From Telmatospirillum sp. (GTDB lineage: Bacteria; Pseudomonadota; Alphaproteobacteria; CACIAM-22H2), in contig JADCGL010000003.1 of NCBI GenBank assembly GCA_020248985.1, positions 1 to 64,000 on the forward strand: a stretch of 64,000 bases of DNA, read 5' to 3'. Shown piece by piece: positions 50,705 to 59,950 of this stretch. The notes below the pieces were generated by a model. It searched no databases. It saw only the letters and a list, made by a program, of their open reading frames with translations, and was not told where the DNA came from. Within the stretch, counting starts at the first letter, position 1. Each line of letters starts with the position of its first letter. The position numbers and the translations under genes are program-made.

Positions 50705-51258
50705 TCGTCGCTTCCATCTTCCTTCGCTTCGACTTCCACGGGCGGGTCGATCACGACCCGTCCGTTTGCGATATCCACTTCGGGCACCGTGCGCTTGGTG
50801 AAAGCGAACAGCTGGGTGTCGCCCGTCGGCGTCGTCACCTCGAGAATGTCGCCGGCCCCGTAGTTGGCGACATTCTTGACCGTTCCGAGTGCGGCCCCTT
50901 GCGTATCGACCGCCGCCAACCCGACCAGGTCGGCGACAAACCAACGGTCCGTACCCTTGGGTGCGCGCTTCGGCTTCTTGCCGAGGGCGGCACGCGGCAC
51001 GTAGAGCCGCAGACCCTTCAGCGCCTCGGCCGCGTTGCGATCGGCAACCCCGTCGAGGGAAGCGATCACGAGCCCCTTGGCTTCGCCCCGGATCTTGATC
51101 GCAAAGCGGCGGGTGCCGCTTTCGTCTTCGACCGGGCCGTAGGCGGCAACGTCGCGCACCTGTTCGGTGAAACTCTTGATCTTGACCTCGCCGCGCACGC
51201 CATGTGCGCCCGCGACCGCCCCGACAAGAATCCGCCGCTCCGATGCGTCAGCCGCCAC
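50701..51258 (-). CDS. rimM: 16S rRNA processing factor RimM
   Basis: A 185-residue ribosome maturation factor that binds S19 in the 30S head. ILVGAVAGAHGVRGEVKIKS and the PRC-barrel region FVADLVGLAAVDTQGAALGT are typical. It stands between rpsP and trmD in the canonical order and overlaps trmD by four bases. Confidence 0.96.
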   Translation of the reverse strand: MAADASERRILVGAVAGAHGVRGEVKIKSFTEQVRDVAAYGPVEDESGTRRFAIKIRGEAKGLVIASLDGVADRNAAEALKGLRLYVPRAALGKKPKRAPKGTDRWFVADLVGLAAVDTQGAALGTVKNVANYGAGDILEVTTPTGDTQLFAFTKRTVPEVDIANGRVVIDPPVEVEAKEDGSDE

Positions 51259-51267
51259 GAATCAACC

Positions 51268-51636
51268 TCAGGCGGCCGGTGCGGCTTCGGCCGCCTTGGC
51301 AGCGGCTTCGGCGGCAGCAGCCAGACGCTCTTGCGCCTTCTTCTTCGGCGCCGACTTCTTGGGCTGCGGGCGGATCACCGGCTTCGGCACCAGCGACAGC
51401 GCGTGCAGGAACAAGGCAACGCGGTCGGACGGCTGCGCGCCCTGGCCGAGCCAATGCTTGGCGCGCTCGACATCGATCACCACGCGCTGCGGATCTTCCT
51501 TGGCGCGCATCGGATCGTAGTAGCCGATCTTTTCGATGAAGCGGCCGTCGCGCGCCATGCGGCTGTCGGCGACGACGATCTTGTAGTGCGGGCGGTTCTT
51601 GGCACCGCCGCGGCTCATGCGGATTTTGACGGACAT
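51268..51636 (-). CDS. rpsP: 30S ribosomal protein S16
   Basis: A 122-residue ribosomal protein; [20 protein letters not shown] and [11 protein letters not shown] are diagnostic. The C-terminal third is an Ala/Lys/Pro-rich extension ([20 protein letters not shown]) absent from the E. coli protein and common in alphaproteobacteria. AAAGGA lies upstream of the start. Confidence 0.96.
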   Translation of the reverse strand: MSVKIRMSRGGAKNRPHYKIVVADSRMARDGRFIEKIGYYDPMRAKEDPQRVVIDVERAKHWLGQGAQPSDRVALFLHALSLVPKPVIRPQPKKSAPKKKAQERLAAAAEAAAKAAEAAPAA

Positions 51637-51686
51637 TGTCGGATCGATCCTTTCGGTTGGATGTAGGTTGTTCGGTTGTGACGGTT

Positions 51687-53036
51687 CTAGCGGCGGAACA
51701 GGTTTCCGATCCCGGTCCGCATCATTCCTTTTTGGCCGAGCTTGCCCATCTGCTTCATGACGCGGCTCATTTCCATGAACTGCTTCACGAGGCGATTGAC
51801 CTCCTCGACCGACGTGCCCGAGCCCGCCGCGATGCGGCGCTTGCGGCTGCCGTTCAGCAGCTTCGAATCGCGGCGTTCTTTCTTGGTCATGGCGCGGATG
51901 ATGGCGGTCTGCCGGCCCACGACTTTTTCGTCGATATTGGCGTTGGCCATCTGCGCCTTCATCTTCTGCACGCCCGGCAGCATGTTCATGACGCCGCCGA
52001 GGCCGCCCATCTTCTTGAGCTGCTCGAGCTGCGAGAGCATGTCGTTGAAGTCGAAATCGCCGGATTTGAGCTTGCGCGCGAGCTTCTCGGCGTCTTCGGC
52101 GGCGACGTTTTCCTGCGCCTTCTCGACGAGGCCGACAATGTCGCCCATGCCGAGAATGCGGCCGGCGATACGGTCGGGATAGAAGACGTCGAGCGCGTCC
52201 ATCTTTTCGCCGAGGCCGACGAACTTGATGGGCTTGCCGGTGACCGCGCGCATCGACAGGGCCGCACCGCCGCGCTGGTCGCCATCGACGCGCGTCATCA
52301 CGATGCCGGTCACGCCCAGGCGCGTGTTGAACTGGGTCGCCGTATTGACGGCGTCTTGGCCCGTGAGGGCGTCGACGACGAGCAGCGATTCGGTGGGGCC
52401 GACGGCATCGCGCACGGCGGCTGCTTCGGCCATCAATTCGTCGTCGATCGAAAGACGACCCGCCGTGTCGAGGATGACGATGTCGTAGCCTTCGTTGCGG
52501 CCGACATCCATCGCGCGCTTGGCGATCGCGACCGGATCTTGGCCCGCCACGATAGGCAGCGTTTCGACCTCGACCTGGCGGCCGAGCACGGCGAGCTGTT
52601 CTTGGGCGGCCGGGCGGCGCACGTCGAGCGAGGCCAGCAGAACTTTCTTGCGGTCTTTTTGCGCGAGACGCTTGGCGAGTTTCGCCGACGTCGTGGTTTT
52701 GCCCGAGCCCTGCAGGCCCAGCATCAGGATCGCGACGGGCGGCGTTGCGCGCAGATTGAGCTCGACGGCGGTCGAGCCCAGCGTCTCGACGAGCTTGTCG
52801 TTGACGATCTTGACGACCATCTGGCCCGGCGTGACCGAGCGCACGACCTGCTGGCCGATCGCTTCGAGCTTCACGCCGGCGACGAAGTCTTTGACCACCT
52901 GCAGGGCGACGTCGGCTTCGAGCAGCGCCACGCGCACCTCGCGCAAAGCCGCATCGACATCGGCTTCCGAGAGCGCACCGCGCCCGCGCAGCTTGTCGAA
53001 GACCGACCCCAGCTTGGTTGAAAGCGACTCGAACAT
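51687..53036 (-). CDS. ffh: signal recognition particle protein Ffh
   Basis: A 449-residue SRP54 GTPase. The N domain is followed by the G domain with [30 protein letters not shown] and [13 protein letters not shown], and a Met-rich M domain (about 300-440, [31 protein letters not shown]) that binds signal sequences and 4.5S RNA. The start at 53036 follows AAGGG. Its receptor FtsY is encoded about 2.3 kb away on the other strand. rpsP follows after 50 bases. Confidence 0.97.
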   Translation of the reverse strand: MFESLSTKLGSVFDKLRGRGALSEADVDAALREVRVALLEADVALQVVKDFVAGVKLEAIGQQVVRSVTPGQMVVKIVNDKLVETLGSTAVELNLRATPPVAILMLGLQGSGKTTTSAKLAKRLAQKDRKKVLLASLDVRRPAAQEQLAVLGRQVEVETLPIVAGQDPVAIAKRAMDVGRNEGYDIVILDTAGRLSIDDELMAEAAAVRDAVGPTESLLVVDALTGQDAVNTATQFNTRLGVTGIVMTRVDGDQRGGAALSMRAVTGKPIKFVGLGEKMDALDVFYPDRIAGRILGMGDIVGLVEKAQENVAAEDAEKLARKLKSGDFDFNDMLSQLEQLKKMGGLGGVMNMLPGVQKMKAQMANANIDEKVVGRQTAIIRAMTKKERRDSKLLNGSRKRRIAAGSGTSVEEVNRLVKQFMEMSRVMKQMGKLGQKGMMRTGIGNLFRR

Positions 53037-53288
53037 AAAACCCTTTGCCCAAAACGAAGCGACCGCCGTGCGCGACACTCGCGGACGGCGGGAGACCCGT
53101 AGGCCCAGAGGCGCAGAATTCCCCTGAACGGGCGCGGTTCTACGTCTTTGCCGCCCAAGCGTCAAGCGACCGACAGGGCCGGCCGCCATGCACATATATA
53201 GTGTCGCCGATCTTTGCGCATTTGTTCGCTTTATGTTCGAAAACTGGGGCAATAGACAAGCGACCAAGTCCGGCCCTATATCCCGGCC

Positions 53289-54128
53289 ATGGACGCGCTG
53301 CCGTTTTTGAAAATGCACGGGCTGGGCAACGATTTTGTCGTGGTCGATGCGCGCGAAAAGCCGCTCGATCTCGACACGGCGCGCGTGCGCGCCATCGCCG
53401 ACCGCCACAAGGGCGTGGGCTTCGATCAGATGATCGTGCTCGAAACGCCGCCCGATCCGGCGGCCGACGTGTTTTTCCGGTTTCTGAATTCCGACGGCAG
53501 CGAGGCAGGTGCGTGCGGCAACGGCACACGCTGCGTGGCCGACCTCGTCATGCGCGAGAAGAGCCGCGGCGACTTGCGCATCCAGACGATCGCAGGAGCC
53601 CTTGCCGCCACGCGCGACAAAAACGGCCGCGTGGCCGTCGATATGGGCCCCGCCCGGCTCGAGTGGCGGGAGATTCCGCTTTCCCACGCGGTCGACACGC
53701 TGCATGTGCCGCTCGCATCGGGCCCGCTTGCCGATCCGGTCGCGACGAGCATGGGCAATCCGCACGCGACGTTTTTCGTTTCCGATATTGCCGCGATCGA
53801 CCTCGCCGCACTCGGGCCCGGCCTCGAACATCATGCGATCTTCCCGCAGCGCGCCAATATCGGTGTCGCGCAGATCCTCGACGGCGCGACGATGCGGCTG
53901 CGCGTGTGGGAGCGCGGAGCCGGCATCACGCTCGCCTGCGGCTCGGGTGCGTGTGCGGCGACAGTTGCGGCCGTGCGCCGCGGACTGTTGTCGGCCCGCA
54001 AGGCACGCATCATTGTCGACGGCAGCGAGAGTGCCGACGACGCGCTCGACATCGAATGGCTCGCCAACGGCCATGTGCTGATGGCGGGGCCAGTCGCGCT
54101 CTCCTTCACCGGTGCATGGGCGCGATGA
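53289..54128 (+). CDS. dapF: diaminopimelate epimerase
   Basis: A 279-residue enzyme that converts LL- to meso-diaminopimelate for lysine and peptidoglycan. The two catalytic cysteines lie in EAGACGNGTRC and LACGSGACAATVA; FLKMHGLGNDFVVVDAR starts the fold. No good ribosome site is visible before the ATG. Its stop overlaps the start of the next gene. Confidence 0.96.
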   Translation: MDALPFLKMHGLGNDFVVVDAREKPLDLDTARVRAIADRHKGVGFDQMIVLETPPDPAADVFFRFLNSDGSEAGACGNGTRCVADLVMREKSRGDLRIQTIAGALAATRDKNGRVAVDMGPARLEWREIPLSHAVDTLHVPLASGPLADPVATSMGNPHATFFVSDIAAIDLAALGPGLEHHAIFPQRANIGVAQILDGATMRLRVWERGAGITLACGSGACAATVAAVRRGLLSARKARIIVDGSESADDALDIEWLANGHVLMAGPVALSFTGAWAR

Positions 54129-55375
54129 GCGCCCCCCGTGTCGTTAACTTTGGCTGCCGGCTCAACGCGGCCGAAGCGGCCGGCATCGAAGCGATGTTGG
54201 CCCACGCGGGCGACGACGAGACCATCGTGGTCAACAGCTGTGCGGTCACGCAGGAGGCCGAGCGCGACGCGTTTGCCGCCATCCGCCGCTTGAAGCGCGA
54301 ACACCCCACGCACCGCATCGTCGTGACGGGCTGTGCGGCGCAGATCGATCCCGCGCGCTTTTCGGCGATGGCGGAAGTTGCGGCCGTCGTCGGCAATCGC
54401 GACAAGCTCGCCCCCGAAACCTGGGCCACGCGGGCGGCGGGCGTTTCCGACATCATGGTGCGACAGGATTTTGTCGAAAGCGACGCAGCGATCGCGCCGG
54501 GCCGCACGCGTGCTTTCGTCGAGATCCAGCAAGGCTGCGACCATCGCTGCACGTTCTGCGTGATCCCCTATGGGCGCGGCCCGTCGCGCTCGCTGCCGCA
54601 GGCGCGCGCGATCGCGCGCGTGGCCGCTGCCGTCGCGAGCGGGCGGCGCGAAGTGGTGCTGACCGGCGTGGATCTAACCGCCTGGGGCAGCGACCTGCCG
54701 AGCACGCCGCGGCTCGGCGATCTGTGCGCGGCCATTCTTGCGGCCGTACCCGATCTCGCCCGGCTGCGCCTGTCGTCCGTCGATCCGGCCGAACTCGATG
54801 CGCGCATTTTCGATTTGCTGGCGCACGAAAGGCGTTTTGCGCCGTTCCTGCATCTGTCGGCGCAGGCCGGCGACGATCTCATCTTGAAGCGAATGAAGCG
54901 CCGCCACAGCCGCCAGCAGATTCTCGACGTTGTGGCAAAAGCGCGCGCCGCGCGCGCCGACATCGCGATCAGCGCCGATCTGATCGCGGGCTTCCCGACC
55001 GAAAGCGATGCGGCGTTTGCGCAGAGCCTTTCGCTGGTCGAAGCAACGGGCATGGCGAACGCGCATGTCTTTGCCTATTCGCCGCGCCCGGGCACACCCG
55101 CTTCCCGCATGCGCGCGATTGCGCCCGAGATCGTCTCGCGCCGGTCGAAACTGCTGCGCGAGGCCGTCGCCGCCGCCCGCAAGCGCTATCTCGATTCGCG
55201 CATCGGCACGTTTGCCGACGTGCTTGTCGAAAAATCCGGACGCGATGGCCTCGATGCACAGGGTGTGCGCGTGAAACTGGCGCAGGCAGCCGCACAAGGC
55301 ACGCTACTGCGCGCGCGCATCGTCGGCCATGACGGTGTGGCGGCCGATGGGGTGGGCGAAGGTGTCGCCGCATGA
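54125..55375 (+). CDS. mtaB: tRNA threonylcarbamoyladenosine methylthiotransferase (MtaB family)
   Basis: A 416-residue radical-SAM methylthiotransferase. The N-terminal cluster cysteines lie in NFGCRLN, VNSCAVT and VTGCAAQ; the radical-SAM cluster is in QQGCDHRCTFCVIPYG. The C-terminal TRAM-like part ends the protein. The absence of MiaB-specific extensions and the NFGCRLN start favour MtaB, which makes ms2t6A37. It overlaps dapF by four bases and ftsY by four bases, so the three are translationally coupled. Confidence 0.9.
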   Translation: MSAPRVVNFGCRLNAAEAAGIEAMLAHAGDDETIVVNSCAVTQEAERDAFAAIRRLKREHPTHRIVVTGCAAQIDPARFSAMAEVAAVVGNRDKLAPETWATRAAGVSDIMVRQDFVESDAAIAPGRTRAFVEIQQGCDHRCTFCVIPYGRGPSRSLPQARAIARVAAAVASGRREVVLTGVDLTAWGSDLPSTPRLGDLCAAILAAVPDLARLRLSSVDPAELDARIFDLLAHERRFAPFLHLSAQAGDDLILKRMKRRHSRQQILDVVAKARAARADIAISADLIAGFPTESDAAFAQSLSLVEATGMANAHVFAYSPRPGTPASRMRAIAPEIVSRRSKLLREAVAAARKRYLDSRIGTFADVLVEKSGRDGLDAQGVRVKLAQAAAQGTLLRARIVGHDGVAADGVGEGVAA

Positions 55376-56298
55376 GCTGGCTCAAAAAACTTAAAGACGG
55401 TCTTCGCAAATCTTCCGACAAGCTCGTCGAAGGCATTGGCCGCGCGCTCAATCTCGGGCGACTCGACGCCGAATCGCTCGAAGCGCTCGAAGAAGCCTTG
55501 ATCGCGGCCGATCTCGGCCCCGCCGTTGCGGCAAAACTCGTCGAAGGCATTCGCGCGCGCAAATTTCCGGCGGGCACGCCTGCGATCGAGGTGCGGCGCG
55601 CGCTTGCCGCCGACATTGCCGCGATCCTCGCACCCGTTGCGCAAACATGGGCGCCCACTCCGACGAATCGGCCGCATGTGGTGCTCGTGGTCGGCGTCAA
55701 TGGCAGCGGCAAGACCACGACGATCGGAAAAATTGCGGCGACGCTGAAAGCCCAAGGCAAATCGGTGATGCTGGCGGCGGGCGATACGTTCCGTGCGGCG
55801 GCCGTCCATCAGCTTGAGATTTGGGGTGCGCGCAGCGGCGTGGCCGTCGTCTCGGGCAAAGAAGGGGCGGATCCTGCTGCGCTTGCCTATGAAGCGCTCG
55901 AAAAAGCGCGGGCTGACAATATCGATGTCTTGCTGATCGATACGGCCGGCCGTTTGCACAACAAAGCCGACCTCATGGACGAGTTGAAGAAGGTCGTGCG
56001 CGTGATCAAGAAGCTCGAACCTTCCGCACCGCACGACACGATGCTCGTCCTCGATGCGACGATCGGACAAAACGCGCTGCAGCAAGTCGAGACCTTCAAG
56101 AGCATCGTTGCGGTCGACAAGTTGGTCGTGACGAAGCTCGACGGCAGTGCGAAAGGCGGCGTGTTGGTCGCGATCGCGAATCGATTCGCGACTCCGACGG
56201 TGCTTATCGGTGTCGGCGAGGGAATCGACGACCTAAAATCCTTCGATGCGCAAAATTTTTCTGCGAGCCTTTTGGACCTCGTCGACAGCGAAAAGTAG
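55372..56298 (+). CDS. ftsY: signal recognition particle receptor FtsY
   Basis: A 308-residue SRP receptor GTPase with NG domains only: VVGVNGSGKTTTIGKIAAT, AGDTFRAAAVHQL, LLIDTAGRLHNKADLM and TKLDGSAKGG. It lacks the long acidic A domain of E. coli FtsY, as in other alphaproteobacteria, so membrane binding relies on the N-terminal amphipathic stretch (WLKKLKDGLRKSSDKLVE). It docks the Ffh-ribosome complex at the translocon. Confidence 0.97.
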   Translation: MSWLKKLKDGLRKSSDKLVEGIGRALNLGRLDAESLEALEEALIAADLGPAVAAKLVEGIRARKFPAGTPAIEVRRALAADIAAILAPVAQTWAPTPTNRPHVVLVVGVNGSGKTTTIGKIAATLKAQGKSVMLAAGDTFRAAAVHQLEIWGARSGVAVVSGKEGADPAALAYEALEKARADNIDVLLIDTAGRLHNKADLMDELKKVVRVIKKLEPSAPHDTMLVLDATIGQNALQQVETFKSIVAVDKLVVTKLDGSAKGGVLVAIANRFATPTVLIGVGEGIDDLKSFDAQNFSASLLDLVDSEK

Positions 56299-56477
56299 CG
56301 ACGAATTTCATCCGCATCATGCGGACCATAGACCTTCACTTTGTTTCGATTTTATGCGGGTTTCTTGCATGCGCTTTACTAAATCTAGCGTCGTGTTTTT
56401 TCCTTTCCGCTAGACTCGGCAGATGCCGCTACGCGTAGTGGGAAGCGCGATGTCAACCCCCCTCATATTGTTTTTCC

Positions 56478-56506
56478 TTGACATGCCCTTGTTCAAAATG
56501 ATGTTC
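56478..56506 (+). promoter_or_regulatory. possible promoter of the peptide gene
   Basis: A perfect TTGACA at 56478-56483 in an AT-richer patch, with a weak -10 candidate ATGTTC at 56501-56506 after 17 bases. It would give a leader of roughly 130 bases. Confidence 0.35.
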
Positions 56507-56630
56507 TGTCCATGGTCGGATCGTGTTCAGGGAGGGCTCCAACTCCGTTAGTGGTCGAAAGTGCAGGGATAAACACCCAGCTCCGCTCCGTCCGCTAACG
56601 TGCCTTTCCGGGTCCGACTCCATCGGAAAC

Positions 56631-56636
56631 AAGGAG
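56631..56636 (+). promoter_or_regulatory. strong Shine-Dalgarno of the 16-residue peptide
   Basis: AAGGAG, 7 bases before ATG 56644. It is among the best-placed ribosome sites in the window and is the main reason to accept so short a gene. Confidence 0.75.
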
Positions 56637-56643
56637 TCACATC

Positions 56644-56694
56644 ATGGCTGCGAAGAAAAAGGCGAAGAAGAAGGCCGCTAAGAAGAAGAAGTAA
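56644..56694 (+). CDS. 16-residue Lys/Ala peptide
   Basis: ATG to TAA encodes MAAKKKAKKKAAKKKK: one Met, five Ala and ten Lys. The composition recalls the tails of histone H1-like and Lys-rich nucleoid proteins. An AAGGAG site lies 7 bases upstream, and a GC-rich hairpin followed by a T-rich stretch begins 24 bases after the stop, so it looks like a self-contained gene. Possible roles are a DNA- or RNA-binding peptide, a leader whose lysine codons report on lysyl-tRNA supply, or a translated regulatory RNA. Function is unknown to me. Confidence 0.6.
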   Translation: MAAKKKAKKKAAKKKK

Positions 56695-56717
56695 GCGGCT
56701 TCTGCTCGGTGCATTTG

Positions 56718-56757
56718 GGGGCGTGGAGGGTTCTTCTCTCCGCGCCCCTTCCGTTTT
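56718..56757 (+). terminator. intrinsic terminator of the peptide gene
   Basis: An 11-base stem GGGGCGTGGAG (56718-56728) with CTCCGCGCCCC (56738-56748), one G-T wobble, 9-base loop, followed by TTCCGTTTTC. Confidence 0.7.
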
Positions 56758-56819
56758 CAGGCATACGAATTCGGCTTCGGCCTTGTGCGGCCGCAATTGA
56801 GCGCTAGTTTGAAAACCGC

Positions 56820-57611
56820 ATGGAAAACGAAGCGTCACTTCGGCTCGCGGTTTTTTTCGGTCTGCTGATCGGCATGGCATTGTGGGAAGTGGCCGCCCCG
56901 CGCCGGCCTGCCACGTTGGGGCGCAAGGGCCGCTGGCCTGCCAATCTCGGCGTTGCGATTCTCGATTCGGTCGTCGTGCGCATTCTGCTGCCGGGCGGGG
57001 CCGTCGCGTTTGCCGCCGCCTACGCATCGTCGGGCTACGGCTTGCTGCCGATGCTGGGTTTGCCCGATTGGCTTGCCTTTGTCGCCGCCGTCGCAGCCCT
57101 CGACCTCGCGATCTATTTCCAGCACCGCCTGTTCCATGCCGTGCCCGTTTTGTGGCGCCTCCATCGCATGCACCACAGCGACGTCGATCTCGACGTGACC
57201 AGCGGCGCGCGCTTCCATCCGGTCGAAATTCTGCTGTCGATCGCGATCAAGCTCGGCGTCATTGCCGTCTTGGGCGCGCCGGCGGCGGCCGTGCTGGCTT
57301 TCGAGGTTGTCCTCAATGCCTGTTCGATGTTCAACCACGCGAACGTGGCGATGCCCGCCCCCCTCGAGCGCGCCTTGCGCTTGCTGTTGGTGACGCCCGA
57401 CCTGCACCGCATCCACCATTCGCGCGACCGCAGCGAAACCGACAGCAATTTCGGCTTCTCGGTGCCGTGGTGGGACCGGCTGTTCGGCACCTATCGCGCT
57501 GAGCCCGCACAAGGCCAGCTCGGCATGACGATCGGGCTCGATGTTTTCAACACAGCACAAGACCAGAAGCTCGCAGCCCTGCTGGTGCAGCCGCTGCGCA
57601 AAACCTCTTAG
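56820..57611 (+). CDS. sterol desaturase / fatty-acid hydroxylase family protein
   Basis: A 263-residue integral membrane di-iron oxygenase. About four hydrophobic helices are seen, and the histidine clusters that bind iron are present: QHRLFH, HRMHHSD and HRIHHSRD, plus FNHAN. The substrate could be a sterol, hopanoid, carotenoid or fatty acid. It ends overlapping the convergent NUDIX gene by four bases. Confidence 0.88.
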   Translation: MENEASLRLAVFFGLLIGMALWEVAAPRRPATLGRKGRWPANLGVAILDSVVVRILLPGGAVAFAAAYASSGYGLLPMLGLPDWLAFVAAVAALDLAIYFQHRLFHAVPVLWRLHRMHHSDVDLDVTSGARFHPVEILLSIAIKLGVIAVLGAPAAAVLAFEVVLNACSMFNHANVAMPAPLERALRLLLVTPDLHRIHHSRDRSETDSNFGFSVPWWDRLFGTYRAEPAQGQLGMTIGLDVFNTAQDQKLAALLVQPLRKTS

Positions 57612-58132
57612 TCGGCGGGATTGAATTCGGGCGCGAAGACCGGTGCATCGCCGATGCGCCGCCAGGCGGCAAGCGCCCATGCGACGGTCGGGAATGCAAG
57701 TTCGTCCCACGGGATCGCATCCCAGTCGAACAAAGCGACTTCGAGGCTCTCGGGGCTCGGTCCGAATTCGGGCGCCTTCAGCGCCGCGCGATAGATAAGC
57801 TGCACCTGGCTGATGCGCGGCACGGAATAGACCGCCAGCAGCGCATCGACGGCGATTTCGGCGCAGGCTTCTTCCTGCGCTTCGCGCACCGCACCCTCAA
57901 GGGGCGTTTCGCCGAGCTCGAGATAGCCGGCCGGCAGCGTCCAATAGCCGATGCGCGGTTCGATGGCACGCTTGCACAAAAGCACGCGGCCCTGCCATTG
58001 CACGACTGCACCGACAACGATTTTGGGATTGTCGTACTGCACAAAGCCGCAATCGGCGCACACGAGGCGCTCGCGATTGTCGCCTGCGGGCACCGTGCGA
58101 AGAGTTGGGCCGACTTGTTTTTCTGCTGCCAT
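57608..58132 (-). CDS. NUDIX hydrolase with N-terminal zinc-knuckle-like motif
   Basis: A 174-residue hydrolase of nucleoside-diphosphate derivatives. Residues 20-35 hold one CxxC pair (LVCADCGFVQYDNPK), half of the zinc ribbon of NudC-type enzymes. The NUDIX box runs from GYLELGETPLEG to VREAQEEACA; the glycine normally found after the EE pair is replaced (EEACA). Substrate may be ADP-ribose, NADH or similar. Confidence 0.88.
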   Translation of the reverse strand: MAAEKQVGPTLRTVPAGDNRERLVCADCGFVQYDNPKIVVGAVVQWQGRVLLCKRAIEPRIGYWTLPAGYLELGETPLEGAVREAQEEACAEIAVDALLAVYSVPRISQVQLIYRAALKAPEFGPSPESLEVALFDWDAIPWDELAFPTVAWALAAWRRIGDAPVFAPEFNPAD

Positions 58133-58176
58133 ACGCGACGCGAAGTGTCGGCCGCGCGCGGGCTGCTGCGCAAGCT

Positions 58177-58434
58177 TTAGATGACGAGATCCACGAGCGA
58201 GCCACGCGGCAAGGTGCGCGCGGGCTTCGTTTCGTCCGAAAAATTCGCGGCGATTGCGAGGCGCACTTCGGCCAAGGCCGAGCCGCGCGCCGGAATTGGC
58301 AAGTTCTGCACAAACTCGGCCGAAACCGTTGCTGCCGTGCGGGTTTGGCCGCCGCTGCGGCCGTTTCCGACCCGCGCAGAATCCGGCCGAATGCCACCAT
58401 TGCCGATCGCAGTTGTTGCGGTTTGTATGTTCAT
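58177..58434 (-). CDS. small hypothetical protein, 85 residues
   Basis: A Thr/Ala/Gly-rich protein ending in PRGSLVDLVI, a short C-terminal motif that I believe recurs in small Rhodospirillales proteins without known function. No signal peptide or membrane segment. ATG at 58434 is preferred over a TTG at 58452, although neither has a good ribosome site. It is divergent from the DUF2336 gene and 44 bases from the NUDIX gene. Confidence 0.5.
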   Translation of the reverse strand: MNIQTATTAIGNGGIRPDSARVGNGRSGGQTRTAATVSAEFVQNLPIPARGSALAEVRLAIAANFSDETKPARTLPRGSLVDLVI

Positions 58435-58694
58435 AGATTCGATTATTGGCAAAATTAGATAAATTTTTCGTTAATCCAGGGAGAAGCGGTAAATTTTGCG
58501 TGTTTGCCGCCCCAAAACCGACACCGGCATTGCAAATTGCAATGCCGGATGCTCCGCGGCCACGACGCTTTGCAAAAACACAACAGACGAACAGGGCGAT
58601 GCTGGCGTGACCGCCGAGCTGAGCGTTAGACTAGGTAATAATCGCGCTGGGGAACTCGGACCAGGAGATGCGCGCTACAGGACCGACATTGAGC

Positions 58695-59921
58695 ATGACC
58701 ACGCCGTTCGACAGCACACAATTGCAAGGCTTGCTGCTTCTTGCCCAAGACAAGCGTCCGGATGCCCGCGCCCATTTGGCGACGCGCATGGGCGATATGA
58801 TTCTAGGCACCGATTTGGGCGCCATGTCGGCGCGCGAGCGCGAACTTGCGGAAGAAATTCTGCAGCGTCTGCTGCATCAGCTTGAAATGCCGATCCGGCG
58901 CAGCCTCGCCGAGCGTTTGGCCCAGGAAGACGTGGCGCCGCGCAATCTGATCGTGCAGTTGGCCAACGACCGCATCGAAGTTGCGTGGCCGGTTCTGCTG
59001 CATTCCGAACTGCTCGACGACAACGAATTGCTGAGCGTCATCCGCTCGCGAACGATGCAGCATCGCCTGGCCATCGCCCGGCGCCAAAAAATCTCCGAGC
59101 CGATTAGCGACGCGCTCGTGCGCCCCGGCGAGCAAGATGTGGTGCGCGCGGTGCTCGAAAATCGCGGTGCCGCGATCGCGGTCGGCACATTCGAAACGCT
59201 GGTCGAAAATTCGCAGGCCGACGGCGACCTGCAGGAAATCCTTCTGAAGCGCGAAGATCTCGATCCGCGCCTCGCCGGGCGCATGTATGGCTGGGTCTCG
59301 GCCGCATTGCGCCACTACATCGTCGAGAATTTCGAAATCGACCATTTCGTGCTCGACAAAGCGATCAGCGAAGCCTTGGCAGACGTCGTCGCCGACCAGC
59401 GACGCGCCGCGGCCATCAACGGCACGTTGCAGCGCATCCGCTTTGCGGTCGACCGCAACGAGGTGCAGGATCTGAAGATGCTGCTGCCGCTGATCCGAGC
59501 GGGCGAGCGGTCGCTGTTCGAAGCGCTGTTCGCCAAACTCACCGGGATCTCGGTCGCAACCGCCCGCCGATGCCTCTACGAAACCGGCGGCCGCGCCCTC
59601 GCCGTCGCCTGCCGCGGCTGCCAGATCGACAAGGCGCTGTTCACCGAATTTTTCATCGCGTTGCGCCAGCTCGGCGAAGAATCCGGCACCAAAGTCGATC
59701 CAGGCGAGCTCTTCGAAACGCTGTCGTTCTTCGACGTGGTCGACCAGGCGACGGCCGAAGCGCGCGTGGCGGCTTGGCGGCGCGGCGAAACGCGCGGCGC
59801 ACTTGTCGATGAACTTCCCGTTGCCGAGACGACGCCGCGCCCGAGCCCGGCCGAAGGGCCGACGCGCAAAATGTACGCGGCACCGGAACGTCGCAAAACG
59901 CCGTTCGGCCGCTTGAACTGA
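58695..59921 (+). CDS. DUF2336 domain protein
   Basis: A soluble, almost wholly helical protein of about 408 residues that matches DUF2336, a family frequent in Rhodospirillales and of unknown function. Typical stretches are ERELAEEILQRLLHQLEMPI, VAPRNLIVQLANDRIEVAWP and LLIRAG-type helices near 270. The repeats resemble HEAT-like helical pairs. The start is uncertain: ATG 58668 has AGGAG in contact with it, while ATG 58695 has AGGA 13 bases upstream. Confidence 0.8.
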   Translation: MTTPFDSTQLQGLLLLAQDKRPDARAHLATRMGDMILGTDLGAMSARERELAEEILQRLLHQLEMPIRRSLAERLAQEDVAPRNLIVQLANDRIEVAWPVLLHSELLDDNELLSVIRSRTMQHRLAIARRQKISEPISDALVRPGEQDVVRAVLENRGAAIAVGTFETLVENSQADGDLQEILLKREDLDPRLAGRMYGWVSAALRHYIVENFEIDHFVLDKAISEALADVVADQRRAAAINGTLQRIRFAVDRNEVQDLKMLLPLIRAGERSLFEALFAKLTGISVATARRCLYETGGRALAVACRGCQIDKALFTEFFIALRQLGEESGTKVDPGELFETLSFFDVVDQATAEARVAAWRRGETRGALVDELPVAETTPRPSPAEGPTRKMYAAPERRKTPFGRLN

Positions 59922-59950
59922 GCCTGGCCGCGCCGTCGGTACGGGCTCAG
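59918..59950. terminator. inverted repeat formed by two facing stop codons
   Basis: CTGAGCC (59918-59924) and GGCTCAG (59944-59950) are perfect complements and contain the TGA stops of the DUF2336 gene and of pgk. A bidirectional terminator is likely, though no T-run follows. Confidence 0.4.

Larger units (their letters stand above)
56299..56643 (+). other. 345-base spacer with structured leader for the 16-residue peptide gene
   Basis: Contains TCTAGCG/CGCTAGA (56385-56391, 56408-56414) with a T-rich loop, which may end the ftsY transcript, and a candidate long-range stem CGTTAGTGG (56546-56554) with CCGCTAACG (56592-56600) just upstream of the peptide start. No conventional protein gene is present. 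Confidence 0.45.

Noticed and set aside
56310-56324. Terminator directly after ftsY (TCCGCA/TGCGGA)
   Set aside because: A six-base stem with a three-base loop and no T-run; weaker than the pair at 56385-56414.
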